In this document: positions 45,252 to 54,745 of the stretch, piece by piece
Layout of the letters: every line of letters begins with the position of its first letter
Position numbering within the stretch: position 1 is the first letter of the stretch
DNA from: Ferruginibacter sp. HRS2-29
Lineage (GTDB): Bacteria; Bacteroidota; Bacteroidia; Chitinophagales; Chitinophagaceae
Assembly: GCF_024343615.1 (NCBI RefSeq)
Contig: NZ_RJUB01000162.1
Coordinates: 186,001-250,000, forward strand
Direction of reading: 5' to 3'
DNA: 64,000 bases
Translations under genes and position numbers: made by a program
The notes under the pieces: model-generated
Databases searched by the model: none
What the model saw: the letters and a program-made list of their open reading frames with translations, nothing else
What the model was told of the DNA's origin: nothing

Positions 45252-46721
45252 ATGTACTCTGGATCAGGCTTCAGCGATTGGGAAATCGGCGATATTACGG
45301 TTATCATTCACAAAGGTGTATACCATCTTTTTCATCTCATCATTCCCAACCACGATTATATCGCACACGCCATTTCAACCGATGGGATCTCCTGGAAGCG
45401 TACCAACAATGCCTTGTTTGTAGGCCATCCCGGCGAATGGGATGATGATATGCTCTGGACCATGCATGTAGTGGAAAAAGCCGGCAGGTTTGAAATGTAT
45501 TATACCGGCCTTCAACGAAAGGATAGGGGGATTGTGTCGAGGGTGGGTCTTGCCATTTCCGACGACCTGCTCACCTGGACAAAAGAGCAGAAAGATCTTT
45601 ACCCCATCGAGCCGAAAGGTATCTATTATGAGACCCAGGAACAGAACCCGAGGAAGTGGCTCAGCTTCCGCGATCCTTTTCAATTTGATCATAAAGGCGA
45701 CAGTTATTTGCTGATCGCGGCAAGGGCCCTGCACGGACCTGTTTCCCGGAGAGGCTGCGTTGGCATCGTAAAGATCACCAACGATGTGCTGCAGCTGATG
45801 CCGCCTTTGTTATATCCATTCGTGTACGACGATATTGAATGCCCCTGCGTGTTTGAATTGAATGGCCGTTTTTATTTACTGGGTTCTATCCGGGAAGATA
45901 TAAAAGTACGTTACTGGTTTGCGCCCGGTTTTTTGGAAGAGTACCATTCTTTTCATGAAGATGTACTGTTGCCGCCGGGTAATTATGCGGCAAGAACCGT
46001 GCAGGACGGGCCGCATTTGCTGGTGTACAATTTCTTTTATGCTTACGGGCAGATCAATGCCCTGCGGGTTTTGCCGCCACCCAAGCAACTGAGTACCGAT
46101 GAACGCGGCAGGCTGTTGCTCAAAAGTTATTATCGATGGGAAGAGATGATCACCCACACTGCCACGCAGGATGATATGGGCCAATGCACCACCAGGTTTG
46201 ATAACCCTTCCGCGTTTTTTTCGCAGGAAAAAGGAAAGCTTACCTGCGGTTCACGCAGCGGGTATGAGCTCTTCTGTTTTGAAAAACCTGCTGCCTGTTT
46301 TATCTGGGAAGGGATCCTTACGGTGGAAGGGATGGGTAAGCTCGGACTGGTTTGTGATGCAGACGGGGACGGCAACGGCTATTTCATTTCTTTCGATATC
46401 GCCTACGGCGAAACGACCATCCGTTCGTGGGGATTTAACCCGCTTGACAATAAACAGAATTTTATTTTCAACGATATACAAACGGCGCTGTTTCATATGA
46501 AAAGCGAAAGCTCGCTGCACTTCAGGCTCATCCGCTATGGTAATTATATTGAGCTGAGCGTAAATGGCGTGGTGAAACTGACCCTGATGGATTATACTTT
46601 TACCGGGAAAGGCTTCGGGCTGTACACGGCTTCCTCGGTCATCTCCCTGCAGGGATCGCTGTTGCACCGCCTGCCCGATCCCGAAGAAGAATATGCCAGC
46701 CCGGAAGAAACGCATGTGTGA
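45252..46721 (+). CDS. Cytoplasmic clan GH-J (GH32-like) glycoside hydrolase, probable sucrose hydrolase
   Basis: 489-residue protein without a signal peptide. Residues about 7-290 look like a five-bladed propeller of clan GH-J: YHLFHL, AHAISTDGISWKR, YYTGLQRK, the stabiliser motif FRDPF (Arg140-Asp141) and the acid motif DDIECPC (Glu196). The canonical N-terminal WMNDPNG box with the nucleophile is replaced by DWEIGDIT, where Asp14 may substitute. A C-terminal beta-sandwich (about 310-480) is GH32-like. Divergent from the sucrose-synthase fusion and 40 bases before a fructokinase, it probably cleaves sucrose or sucrose phosphate inside the cell. GH43 or a non-catalytic role are alternatives. 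Confidence 0.7.
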   Translation: MYSGSGFSDWEIGDITVIIHKGVYHLFHLIIPNHDYIAHAISTDGISWKRTNNALFVGHPGEWDDDMLWTMHVVEKAGRFEMYYTGLQRKDRGIVSRVGLAISDDLLTWTKEQKDLYPIEPKGIYYETQEQNPRKWLSFRDPFQFDHKGDSYLLIAARALHGPVSRRGCVGIVKITNDVLQLMPPLLYPFVYDDIECPCVFELNGRFYLLGSIREDIKVRYWFAPGFLEEYHSFHEDVLLPPGNYAARTVQDGPHLLVYNFFYAYGQINALRVLPPPKQLSTDERGRLLLKSYYRWEEMITHTATQDDMGQCTTRFDNPSAFFSQEKGKLTCGSRSGYELFCFEKPAACFIWEGILTVEGMGKLGLVCDADGDGNGYFISFDIAYGETTIRSWGFNPLDNKQNFIFNDIQTALFHMKSESSLHFRLIRYGNYIELSVNGVVKLTLMDYTFTGKGFGLYTASSVISLQGSLLHRLPDPEEEYASPEETHV

Positions 46722-46761
46722 TAATTAACCTCTTTGATATTATTGACCAAATGTAGCAACC

Positions 46762-47649
46762 ATGAATAAGAACATACATCCTCTAGTTTGCTTTGGCGAG
46801 GTCTTATGGGATATCCGTCCCTCCGGCACACAGCCCGGCGGGGCGCCCATGAATGTGGCCTATCATCTTCAACAACTGCAAAAGAATCCGGCCATCATTA
46901 CAAAAACCGGTAACGACAGCGAGGGCAGAAGATTGCTCGAATTGTTCACATTAAAGAATATCAATACAGGGCACATCCAGACAGACCTGCAATACCCAAC
47001 TGGTAAGGTATATGGTACCCAGGATCCAAAAGGTGATATGAGTTATGATATCGTACAGCCATCCGCCTGGGATTTTATTGAATGGCACGAAGCATTTACT
47101 GATCTGATGGCCAATGCAACTTATTTTGTGTATGGCAGCCTCGCGGCAAGAAACATCCGGTCACGAAAAACACTTTTTGAATTACTCGAAGTGGCACCCC
47201 GAAAAGTATTTGACATCAACCTGCGGGCGCCGCACTATGAAAAAAATGTACTGCTGGACCTGTTGAAAAAAGCAGACCTGTTGAAGATGAATGAAGATGA
47301 GCTGGCATTGACAGCTCCCTGGTTTTGTACGTATACTGATCCGCAAGACCAGGTAAGATCTATCAGCGAACAATTGGGACTTACCTTGTTTGTAGTGACC
47401 AGGGGAGGTGATGGGGCTATTTTATACAGGGATGGTGAGATCTTTTCGCATCCCGGTATCAAAGTAAACGTGGCCGATACGGTTGGCAGCGGAGATGCTT
47501 TCCTGGCGGCACTGCTGGCGGGATTGATGGATCAAGATCCACCCGGGTTAATATTGGAGAATGCGGTAAAGCTGGGTTCTTTTGTAGCGACCCAAAAAGG
47601 GGGAATGCCGGATTATGATGTAGAGCAGGTGAAAGCCATTGCTTCGTGA
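46762..47649 (+). CDS. PfkB-family fructokinase
   Basis: Cytoplasmic kinase of 295 residues phosphorylating fructose to fructose 6-phosphate. The PfkB fold is shown by CFGEVLWDIRPSG (9-21), the GGAPMNVAYHL substrate motif (about 25-35), VVTRGGDGAI and the anion-hole/catalytic signature DTVGSGDAFLAALLAG near residue 240. It lies 40 bases after the GH32-like hydrolase on the same strand, so fructose from sucrose cleavage can be returned to the pool used by sucrose-phosphate synthase. Other PfkB substrates are possible; context favours fructose. Confidence 0.88.
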   Translation: MNKNIHPLVCFGEVLWDIRPSGTQPGGAPMNVAYHLQQLQKNPAIITKTGNDSEGRRLLELFTLKNINTGHIQTDLQYPTGKVYGTQDPKGDMSYDIVQPSAWDFIEWHEAFTDLMANATYFVYGSLAARNIRSRKTLFELLEVAPRKVFDINLRAPHYEKNVLLDLLKKADLLKMNEDELALTAPWFCTYTDPQDQVRSISEQLGLTLFVVTRGGDGAILYRDGEIFSHPGIKVNVADTVGSGDAFLAALLAGLMDQDPPGLILENAVKLGSFVATQKGGMPDYDVEQVKAIAS

Positions 47650-47752
47650 TAGTGTTTCGTCCGTTCAAAGCTGTGAATCCAGATATGGAAATATTCGTTG
47701 GTTTTATCGGAATAAATCCGATAAATGATGTTTTATTTGACAGGGAGAGGCC

Positions 47753-48052
47753 ATGTCTCAAAATGATTTCCAAAAATTGTTGCATCAGAAAATTGCTACA
47801 GTTTCAATTGATGCGATAAAAAATGATATCGTGCGATTCATTAAAGATGAGCATATAACAGATATCTGGTCGGCGGATATTTTAAAGACCTGGCAACGAA
47901 GATCAGGTTTGTGTAATGGATGTGTACATAGCGTGGGTGGAAGATATTTCCCGCAATTTTATCGCAGGATAAAGGAGCGCTGCGGGATGGGATTAAAATA
48001 CCTATTAATATTAAATCTACTTTGTAGGCATAAAAGCTTACATTACGTTTAA
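47753..48052 (+). pseudogene. Possible C-terminal remnant of an AbiEii/nucleotidyltransferase toxin gene
   Basis: A 99-codon frame whose first 50 residues (FQKLLHQKIATVSIDAIKND, then VRFIKDEHITDIWS) resemble the extreme C-terminus of AbiEii/AbiGii-type nucleotidyltransferase toxins of Bacteroidota (a pattern like KI..VDF...K.DV.PF..D...L.IWS). No nucleotidyltransferase core is found upstream. After about residue 52 the sequence loses protein character. The adjacent frame upstream (47682 onward, FVGFIGINPINDVLFDRERP) also reads like protein, suggesting a broken gene. The family call is from memory and tentative. The 460-base gap 47650-48109 holds only this and the next promoter. Confidence 0.4.
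48021..48051 (+). promoter_or_regulatory. Candidate promoter for the PAS sensor kinase gene
   Basis: TTTG at 48021-48024, a 19-base spacer and TACGTTTA at 48044-48051, one mismatch from TAnnTTTG. It lies about 60 bases upstream of the kinase ATG. Confidence 0.5.
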
Positions 48053-48109
48053 ACCGTAGGTACAAATCCAAACACATTGCCCCACTCGCCCCAAAAAAAT
48101 ACAGATAAG

Positions 48110-50452
48110 ATGGGTTTTGGCCCATCTCCGGCGGCAGCCAATACTTTGCACCAGCTTGCTTTTGATAATGCTGCCCAGGCCCACATTATTTTCCATATCA
48201 AAACAGGAAAGATCATCGTAGCAAATCCTGCTGCCTGCAGCTTATTAGGCTATTCTGCAGGAGAAATCTTAGGAAAAAAAAGGGCGGATATTTTTGCGGA
48301 TGATGAAAAAAAGTTTAAGAAAATGCTGCTGGAGCGCAAGGCTACAGGACAAGCCATTGCACAGGTAAATGCTGTTTTAAAGAATGGCAGCCTGCTTCCA
48401 TGCGAGATAAGTTCCGCCATTTTCCGGGACAGCGATGGAACTGAAACTTCCATAACCACCATCTCGGACCTGCGTGCGGCAATTTCCACACAGAAAAAGA
48501 TCGATGATAAAACCGCACGGGTTACCGGTAAAAATATCCTGAAGGCACAGGAAAAGTCTGATCTGCTCCAGGAGCAATCCACCCAATGGCTCCGGTATTT
48601 TGCCGAAACTTCTTATGATGTGATGTGGGATTGGGACATCTCTACCGGTAAGGTCTATGTGGGCAACAGCATTGAAGATGTATTTGGCTACAGGATAGAA
48701 AATGATACGGTCGACTACGATATCCTTCACCAATACCTGGTTCCCGGGGAAAAAGAACGCATTAGTAAAAAAATAAAAAAATCTCTCTTTTCAAAGAAAA
48801 AATCATGGGAAGATTCATTCTCTATCCGGTGTAAAGATGGAGTAATCGCCGCAACTACGTCGAGGGCCTGTATTTTGAGGGATCCCGATGGTACCGCAAT
48901 ACGACTGGTAGGGGCCACACAGGATGTCAGTAAAATAATTGACCTTGAAAACAAGATCCGCGACCAGCATCTTATTCATAAAGAAGATATGGAAAAATTC
49001 AGGTTGACGGATAAGATATCCTTTAATGTGATATGGGACTGGGACCTGGAGAAGGACGAATTATTTATCGGGGAAGGGTTTAAAGAGCTGTTTGGTTACA
49101 CCATCAGGAAGAACAAAGGTAATATGCTGAGGGACTGGGTGAATTATATTCACCCGGATGACAAGCAACAAATATCGGCAGACCTCGCTGATACTATCAG
49201 GTCAAAAGCCATGCAGTGGAAGCAGGCGTATCGTATCATCAGGGCCAATGGTTCCATTGCCAAGGTATACGTCAGGGCAAGCATCCTGCGGGACCCCGCC
49301 GGCAGGGCTTACCGGATGCTCGGTGCGATCCAGGACCTCAGCCTCCAGAAGGAACTGGAGGAACAACTCGACGAAGAAATAAAAAAGAATGGGGTCGAAA
49401 TGAGTGCACATCGTAAATACGAAGAGAATTTCAAACTGATTTTTAATTCTTCTTCCGATATTTTTTATGATGTAGACCTGCTGGCCAATACGGTCGTACT
49501 GAGCAATGCCTACAAAAAGAATTTAGGATATAAACTGAGCAAAAATGCCGTTTCGGGAGACGAATGGATGGCCCATATACACCCTGAAGATAAACCGGCT
49601 TTTACAGAATCTTATGGTCAAATGCTGCTTACCAATATTACCGAATGGAAGTATGCCGTCCGGTATTTGAAAGCAGACAATTCAGTTATCTCCCTGGTCG
49701 GCAATTCCGTAATATTGCGCCAGCCCGATGGTACCGCATACCGCATTATCGGTTCCCTGCAGGATGCCAACAAACACCGGGTTATCAACAACAGGTTGTC
49801 GCAGGAAATAGAGTCGGGTGAAAGTGCCATGGCATTTGCTATCGGCGAAGCAAGAGTAGCCGAGCGGTCGGAGATCGGTAAAGAACTTCACGATAATGTC
49901 AACCAGTTATTGGGGGCGTCAAAACTTTACATGGAAATGGCCAAAAAAGGCGGCAGGAACAGTAAAGTATACCTGCAACGTTCTACCGAGTACACGCTTA
50001 CAGCCATTGAAGAGATCCGTAAATTAACGAAAGGCCTTACTACCGATACCATCGATATCCTGGGTTTAGTGGGATCGGTCAACAACCTGGCAGCAGATAT
50101 AATGGAAGTACAAAGCCTGGAGATCGTGCTTCAGCTGGATGCCGCTGTGGAAGGCTTATTGAGCAGTAAGGTTAAATTAAACTTATTCAGGATCATACAG
50201 GAACAGATCAATAATATTGTAAAACATGCAGATGCTTCCATCATAACGCTTTTGCTGCTGGCGGCGGATAAGATGGTGCAGCTCACCATCACCGACAATG
50301 GTAAAGGTTTTGATGTATCGCAGGTACCCGGCGGCATAGGGTTGAGCAACATGATGGAGCGGGCAAATATCATCCACGCCACCACAGTAACAACCTCCGT
50401 GATCGGTGAGGGCACCACTTTTACGCTGAAAGTGAATGCTGACATCCTGTAA
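48110..50452 (+). CDS. Multi-PAS sensor histidine kinase (NarX/HPK7 type)
   Basis: Predicted cytoplasmic kinase of 780 residues without membrane segments. Four PAS domains lie at about 15-125, 155-275, 290-415 and 435-560; three contain the repeated end motif (ILRDPDGTA/ILRQPDGTA then G..QD). The dimerisation helix carries the phospho-accepting His in EIGKELHDNVNQLLGA (about 590), followed by NIVKHADASI (N box) and DNGKGFD plus GGIGLSNMMERANII of the ATPase domain. I chose ATG 48110 (MGFGPSPAAANTLHQLAF); a TTG at 48077 would add 11 residues. A stand-alone receiver gene follows 194 bases downstream. The signal may be redox, light or a small molecule; cofactor residues cannot be assigned. Confidence 0.88.
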   Translation: MGFGPSPAAANTLHQLAFDNAAQAHIIFHIKTGKIIVANPAACSLLGYSAGEILGKKRADIFADDEKKFKKMLLERKATGQAIAQVNAVLKNGSLLPCEISSAIFRDSDGTETSITTISDLRAAISTQKKIDDKTARVTGKNILKAQEKSDLLQEQSTQWLRYFAETSYDVMWDWDISTGKVYVGNSIEDVFGYRIENDTVDYDILHQYLVPGEKERISKKIKKSLFSKKKSWEDSFSIRCKDGVIAATTSRACILRDPDGTAIRLVGATQDVSKIIDLENKIRDQHLIHKEDMEKFRLTDKISFNVIWDWDLEKDELFIGEGFKELFGYTIRKNKGNMLRDWVNYIHPDDKQQISADLADTIRSKAMQWKQAYRIIRANGSIAKVYVRASILRDPAGRAYRMLGAIQDLSLQKELEEQLDEEIKKNGVEMSAHRKYEENFKLIFNSSSDIFYDVDLLANTVVLSNAYKKNLGYKLSKNAVSGDEWMAHIHPEDKPAFTESYGQMLLTNITEWKYAVRYLKADNSVISLVGNSVILRQPDGTAYRIIGSLQDANKHRVINNRLSQEIESGESAMAFAIGEARVAERSEIGKELHDNVNQLLGASKLYMEMAKKGGRNSKVYLQRSTEYTLTAIEEIRKLTKGLTTDTIDILGLVGSVNNLAADIMEVQSLEIVLQLDAAVEGLLSSKVKLNLFRIIQEQINNIVKHADASIITLLLLAADKMVQLTITDNGKGFDVSQVPGGIGLSNMMERANIIHATTVTTSVIGEGTTFTLKVNADIL

Positions 50453-50602
50453 GATCAGCCAAGGGCCAACAAGATCTGATTCCGCTGTGGCAAAATAATC
50501 CCGGAATATCCTCAAAAGCCACTGCACTCCCGGTCAGCATTTCGCAGATTGTTTAAGTTTCCCCGCTGATACAGCTAACTGAATATGAACACCTGGGGAA
50601 TT

Positions 50603-50633
50603 TTTGTTCCGGTATTATATGGCTTGAGATTTG
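50603..50633 (+). promoter_or_regulatory. Candidate promoter for the stand-alone receiver gene
   Basis: TTTG at 50603-50606, a 19-base spacer and GAGATTTG at 50626-50633, one mismatch from TAnnTTTG. The start codon is 14 bases downstream, implying a very short leader. Confidence 0.4.
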
Positions 50634-50646
50634 CCTGCACTATTGA

Positions 50647-51015
50647 ATGGCAACTATTTTGGTGGTGGACGATCATGAGGATCTGTTGTACCTTATGACA
50701 ACCTGCCTGACGCTGAAAGGATATTCGGTGAGAACGGCAAGGTCTAAAAGTGAATTCCTTGATTCCCTCGGGGCTTTGGATCCTGACCTCATCATCCTCG
50801 ATGTTATGCTGGGGCAAGACAATGGGCGGGACTTATGCAAAGAGATCAAGTCCTCCAGGCATAAGCATATTCCTATCTTATTATACTCCGCGGTCTCTCA
50901 TTTGCTGGACGACTTTGAGGAATGCCAGGCAGATGGCATACTGGAAAAACCATTCGAAATAAACGTATTGCTGCAAGAAGTTCAGGGGCTGATATCAAAA
51001 GCCGGGGAGCATTGA
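50647..51015 (+). CDS. Stand-alone response-regulator receiver domain
   Basis: 122-residue CheY-like protein with no output domain. The acid pocket is Asp8/Asp9 (VVDDHED), the phospho-acceptor Asp52 in LIILDVML, and the conserved Lys lies in EKPFE near 101. It probably receives phosphate from the multi-PAS kinase upstream or acts as a phosphate sink. Downstream it converges on the NarL-type regulator gene with 46 bases between stops. Confidence 0.9.
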   Translation: MATILVVDDHEDLLYLMTTCLTLKGYSVRTARSKSEFLDSLGALDPDLIILDVMLGQDNGRDLCKEIKSSRHKHIPILLYSAVSHLLDDFEECQADGILEKPFEINVLLQEVQGLISKAGEH

Positions 51016-51061
51016 TAGTTTCCTGCCCCATGTATTGGCATCGGGCGGCTATAGAAATTTT

Positions 51062-51694
51062 TTACCGGATGATCTTTAATCGTAGCCCTTTCGCTACGGC
51101 TTCCGTTCCGCAGGCGACATGCATTTTGGTATAAATATTTTTAAGATGGCTTTTGACTGTTTCAACGGTAATGCCCAGTTCCGCAGCCAATTCCTTATAA
51201 GTACTGCCGTGCGACAGGATGGTTAACAGGTTAAGCTCACGTGGGGTAAGCAGGTAGCTGTCATTCAGTTTTTCTTCCTTAAAAAAGCCGATCACTTTGC
51301 GGGAAATCTCGGGTGACAAAGGGTTGCCGCCCTGGTATACATCCCTGATCGCATCTAATATCCTGGTGTGGCTATCTTTTTTTAGAATATAACCATTGGC
51401 CCCATATTTCATGCAATCGAATATTTTGTTGTCGTCTTCAAATACCGTGAACATGATGATCTGTACATCCGGCAACTCTTCTTTCGCCATTTTAACTCCT
51501 TCAATTCCTCCTTTTCCGGGCATATCAATATCCATCAATATTACATCGGGCAACACATCACCGCTTAAAATTTCCTTTACCTGGTCGCAATGAGGATAAG
51601 AACCGATGAGTTGAAATTCCTTATCCGTTGCAATTAAGAGTTCAAGGGTTGCCCTTAGGCTGCTGTTGTCTTCAAAAATCAGCACATTGATCAT
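51062..51694 (-). CDS. NarL/FixJ-family response regulator
   Basis: DNA-binding response regulator of 210 residues. The receiver domain (1-120) has Asp9/10 and phospho-acceptor Asp55 in VILMDIDMPG; the LuxR-type helix-turn-helix lies at about 145-205 (LTPRELNLLTILSHGSTYKELAAELGITVETVKSHL in outline). It begins eight bases after the stop of the propeller sensor kinase, so the two form one operon and almost certainly a cognate pair. The eight-gene exported-protein operon directly upstream is a plausible target, by position only. Confidence 0.93.
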   Translation of the reverse strand: MINVLIFEDNSSLRATLELLIATDKEFQLIGSYPHCDQVKEILSGDVLPDVILMDIDMPGKGGIEGVKMAKEELPDVQIIMFTVFEDDNKIFDCMKYGANGYILKKDSHTRILDAIRDVYQGGNPLSPEISRKVIGFFKEEKLNDSYLLTPRELNLLTILSHGSTYKELAAELGITVETVKSHLKNIYTKMHVACGTEAVAKGLRLKIIR

Positions 51695-51702
51695 GGCCTT
51701 GT

Positions 51703-54642
51703 TTATAATTTTAAAGTGATGTGTATGTTGGTACCGGTAGCAGAAGAAGAGTTGATCCTGATATTGCCCCCCGTCTCTTTTATCCTTTTTTGCATACCTG
51801 TGATCCCGTTCCTTGAATGGATCTTTTGCTGTGCGATCCCTTTACCGTTATCCGATACGGTAATACTTACCAGTTGCTGGCCGGCGGTAATGGTCAGCGA
51901 AGCATGGGAAGCTTCGCTGTGCTTGGCGATATTGTTCAGCGCTTCCTTTGCCGTTAAGAACAGGTTCCTCAATTTTTTGATGGGCAGTGATATATGGTCC
52001 ATGTCGGGGGAAGCGGATGCAGCAAACTCTATGTTTTTCGCTCCCATGATGAAAGAACCGTATTCCACCAACCGGCTGTATACCTGGTGCATATTGCTGG
52101 TATTACTCTTCAGGCTCCATATGATCTCATCGAGTTTGAGCTGCAGTATTTTTACATCGTCCGTAATGCGTCGCATGTAGAGGGCCCCTCTTTCCGACAA
52201 TGGCTCCTGTTCTGCTACCAGGGTACTTAAGATGTTTACGCTGCTCAAAGTAGCGCCCGCATCATCATGCAGGTCCTGCGACAGGGAAGCCCTGAACGAA
52301 TTCCATTTGTTCAACTGCCGTATCCTGAGCCAGAAAAAGAACAGCAGTAAAAAAATAATACCCGCGGGTAACAATATTTTAAACCGCAGGGTTTCGTAAT
52401 AATAAGGGAGCGCTTTAATTTGTAAAACAAGTGTTTTGTCCTGGGTGTTCTGAAGGTCGTCGGTAGCTTTGATACAGATCGTATAACTGCCATTTTTAAA
52501 ATTGCTGAAAACGAAGGAAGGGTTGTTGCCCAATAACTGCCATTCATCCCGGTTGATGCGGTACCAGTATTGAACGTTTTTATTACTGGCAAAATTCAAT
52601 GCCGAAAAGAACAGGGTGATATTTCTTTCGTTGGGTAAAACCTCCAGCTCATTACCGGTGATGAATTTTTCGGTACCATTTACCAATACCTTACTCAATG
52701 CCAGTTTATTGATGAAGGCGCTGTTGAATAATGTTTTAGTATCGATGAGCGAAACAACCCTGTTAAAACCCACAGCGAGCATTTTGTCTGACACAGGCTC
52801 AAAAGCATACAAGGCATTGTTGTAAGGCAGGCCATTGAGCGTGGTGATCAGGAGGGTATTATCGGTAACCGGGTTCCACACCTGTATGCCTTCTTCGGTG
52901 CCAAACCAGATAGTACGGTCGGGCATGGCGGCAATCCCTTCCACATGCTCGTTGGCGAGTGGATGGTCATTGATGGAAATGATCTTTGTCACCTTCCCGG
53001 AATCGTTGATGGCATTGAAGCCCCCATAACCGCTGACCAATAAATTGAATTGTCCCGACCGGGCGATCCTGTTGTAATAATCCCCGATGAATAATTTCTC
53101 ATCTGCCGTTCTCCGGGCAATTCCCGTGAAAGAAGAAGTTGCTGTATCATATATGGCCAATCCATAACTTTCGGGCATCCAGCCCGCCAAAAAAATATTC
53201 CCTTTATCATCCGCAGCTATATCGTTCCATAAATTACTGGCAGAAAACACGGGGCTATCGTTTACCCGGATTGCAGAATCAATCTGCAGTGTTGCTTTTT
53301 TAAGCGCTACTACCGGCAGCTCCGATGGCAACAGCCACACTTCTTTCGGGGTGACCATCGCTTTTTTGAAGACGGCATGATCGTATTCTTTTTTAAAGAA
53401 TATTTTAGCCACGCGGCCGTCAGCATACTGATATAAACCAGAAGTGGTACTCAACAATACCTTTCCGTTACAATATGAAAGATGGTTGATGATGGTTTTG
53501 GCCGGCAGGCCAATGCGGTTCCAGTTGGCAAAATCGGTATGATAAAAGCGCCCGGCGGAAGTGCCGATATAAAAATGATTTTCTACAACCGATCTCAGGA
53601 TACTGGTTACATGATCTTCCTGCGCATTGCCGTCAGGGAGTGTGTAATTGATGATGGCATCATTTCCCGGGGTAAGTTTGACCAGGCCATGGTTGGTGCA
53701 CACCCAGATATGATGGGTAGCGCCGGCATAAATGCTATTGATCGAGCTGCCGGTGCTGGAGGTGGAGAATACCGGGGTATAAGCAGACAGGCTTTTGTTG
53801 CTGCAATACACCTGCCCCCGCGATGCGGCAATGATAATGGTGGCTGAATTCTTTGTAGCAGCGGTAATCGAAATGATCTGGTCATCCGTGGTGATATCCA
53901 CGATGGTTTTGCTGATCACCTTATTGGCAGAGCTTTTGACGAGGTAAATGCTGTTGCCGGAAGCAAGCGCTACCGTATCGTTGCCAATGGTGGCAGCCGC
54001 CGAATAAGAGCGGTAACTTAGCAGCGGGTTTTCATTGCGCCGCAGGGAATCGTAACTTTTATCCCATATGAACAACCCATTGATGCTGGCCACCCATACT
54101 TTTCCGGGCAATGGATTGGCAAAAAAGGCGATCCTGTCGTTGCTGTTATTGAAACCGCTTATCGCGAAGCGCTTTTCCTGTTTGCTACCGGCGGTATAAT
54201 ATTTTGCATTCCTGAAATCAGAACACCATATCCGGCCCTCATCGTCGGTAAACAGATTGTTGTAATGATCATTGTTGGGATCGGCATCGCTGAAGTTGGT
54301 ATTTGCAATGCCGGTACGATAGCCACTGTATGGATTAAAACGATGGAGGCCGGTATTGTTATCATAGATGGTAAACTCCCCGTTCTTCGCCGTGTTCATG
54401 CTTACCAGGTTACCCCTTACGTTGGGTGACGGTTGAAAGATGTAGCCGTCGTACCTGCACAGCCCGCGGCGTGTGGCCAGCCACAGGTAACCTGTGCTGT
54501 CTGCCGAACATGCCTGCACAGCGTTGGAAGGAAGGCCATTCTCCGTGAGGAAATATTCTGCTTTATAACCTGGTTGGGAAAAAGAATAGTTGCTGCAGAG
54601 TATCGTGAACACCCCAAAAAATACCTGCAGTAAACGCTTCAT
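51703..54642 (-). CDS. Reg_prop/Y_Y_Y sensor histidine kinase (non-hybrid)
   Basis: Membrane sensor kinase of 979 residues. A signal peptide (about 1-22) is followed by a large periplasmic part of two-component-regulator propeller repeats (YFLTENGLPSNAVQ, GYLWLATRRGLCRYDGY, and later IWFGTEEGIQVWNP), a Y_Y_Y Ig-like domain (about 660-745), one membrane helix (ILLPAGIIFLLLFFFWL, about 755-772) and an HPK7 kinase core with SLSQDLHDDAGATLSS and DNGKGI plus NGITGMQKRIKE. Unlike the hybrid systems common in PULs it has no receiver or AraC domain and uses the separate NarL-type regulator eight bases downstream. Ligand unknown. Confidence 0.92.
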   Translation of the reverse strand: MKRLLQVFFGVFTILCSNYSFSQPGYKAEYFLTENGLPSNAVQACSADSTGYLWLATRRGLCRYDGYIFQPSPNVRGNLVSMNTAKNGEFTIYDNNTGLHRFNPYSGYRTGIANTNFSDADPNNDHYNNLFTDDEGRIWCSDFRNAKYYTAGSKQEKRFAISGFNNSNDRIAFFANPLPGKVWVASINGLFIWDKSYDSLRRNENPLLSYRSYSAAATIGNDTVALASGNSIYLVKSSANKVISKTIVDITTDDQIISITAATKNSATIIIAASRGQVYCSNKSLSAYTPVFSTSSTGSSINSIYAGATHHIWVCTNHGLVKLTPGNDAIINYTLPDGNAQEDHVTSILRSVVENHFYIGTSAGRFYHTDFANWNRIGLPAKTIINHLSYCNGKVLLSTTSGLYQYADGRVAKIFFKKEYDHAVFKKAMVTPKEVWLLPSELPVVALKKATLQIDSAIRVNDSPVFSASNLWNDIAADDKGNIFLAGWMPESYGLAIYDTATSSFTGIARRTADEKLFIGDYYNRIARSGQFNLLVSGYGGFNAINDSGKVTKIISINDHPLANEHVEGIAAMPDRTIWFGTEEGIQVWNPVTDNTLLITTLNGLPYNNALYAFEPVSDKMLAVGFNRVVSLIDTKTLFNSAFINKLALSKVLVNGTEKFITGNELEVLPNERNITLFFSALNFASNKNVQYWYRINRDEWQLLGNNPSFVFSNFKNGSYTICIKATDDLQNTQDKTLVLQIKALPYYYETLRFKILLPAGIIFLLLFFFWLRIRQLNKWNSFRASLSQDLHDDAGATLSSVNILSTLVAEQEPLSERGALYMRRITDDVKILQLKLDEIIWSLKSNTSNMHQVYSRLVEYGSFIMGAKNIEFAASASPDMDHISLPIKKLRNLFLTAKEALNNIAKHSEASHASLTITAGQQLVSITVSDNGKGIAQQKIHSRNGITGMQKRIKETGGNIRINSSSATGTNIHITLKL

Positions 54643-54745
54643 GGATCATCCTTTTATTTGAGAGTGAAAATAACTTTTTGTGGTGATGAAGTTGAAATAA
54701 ATTGAACGAAATACCCGGAAATTCTTCCCATACCTGGCGTAGATT

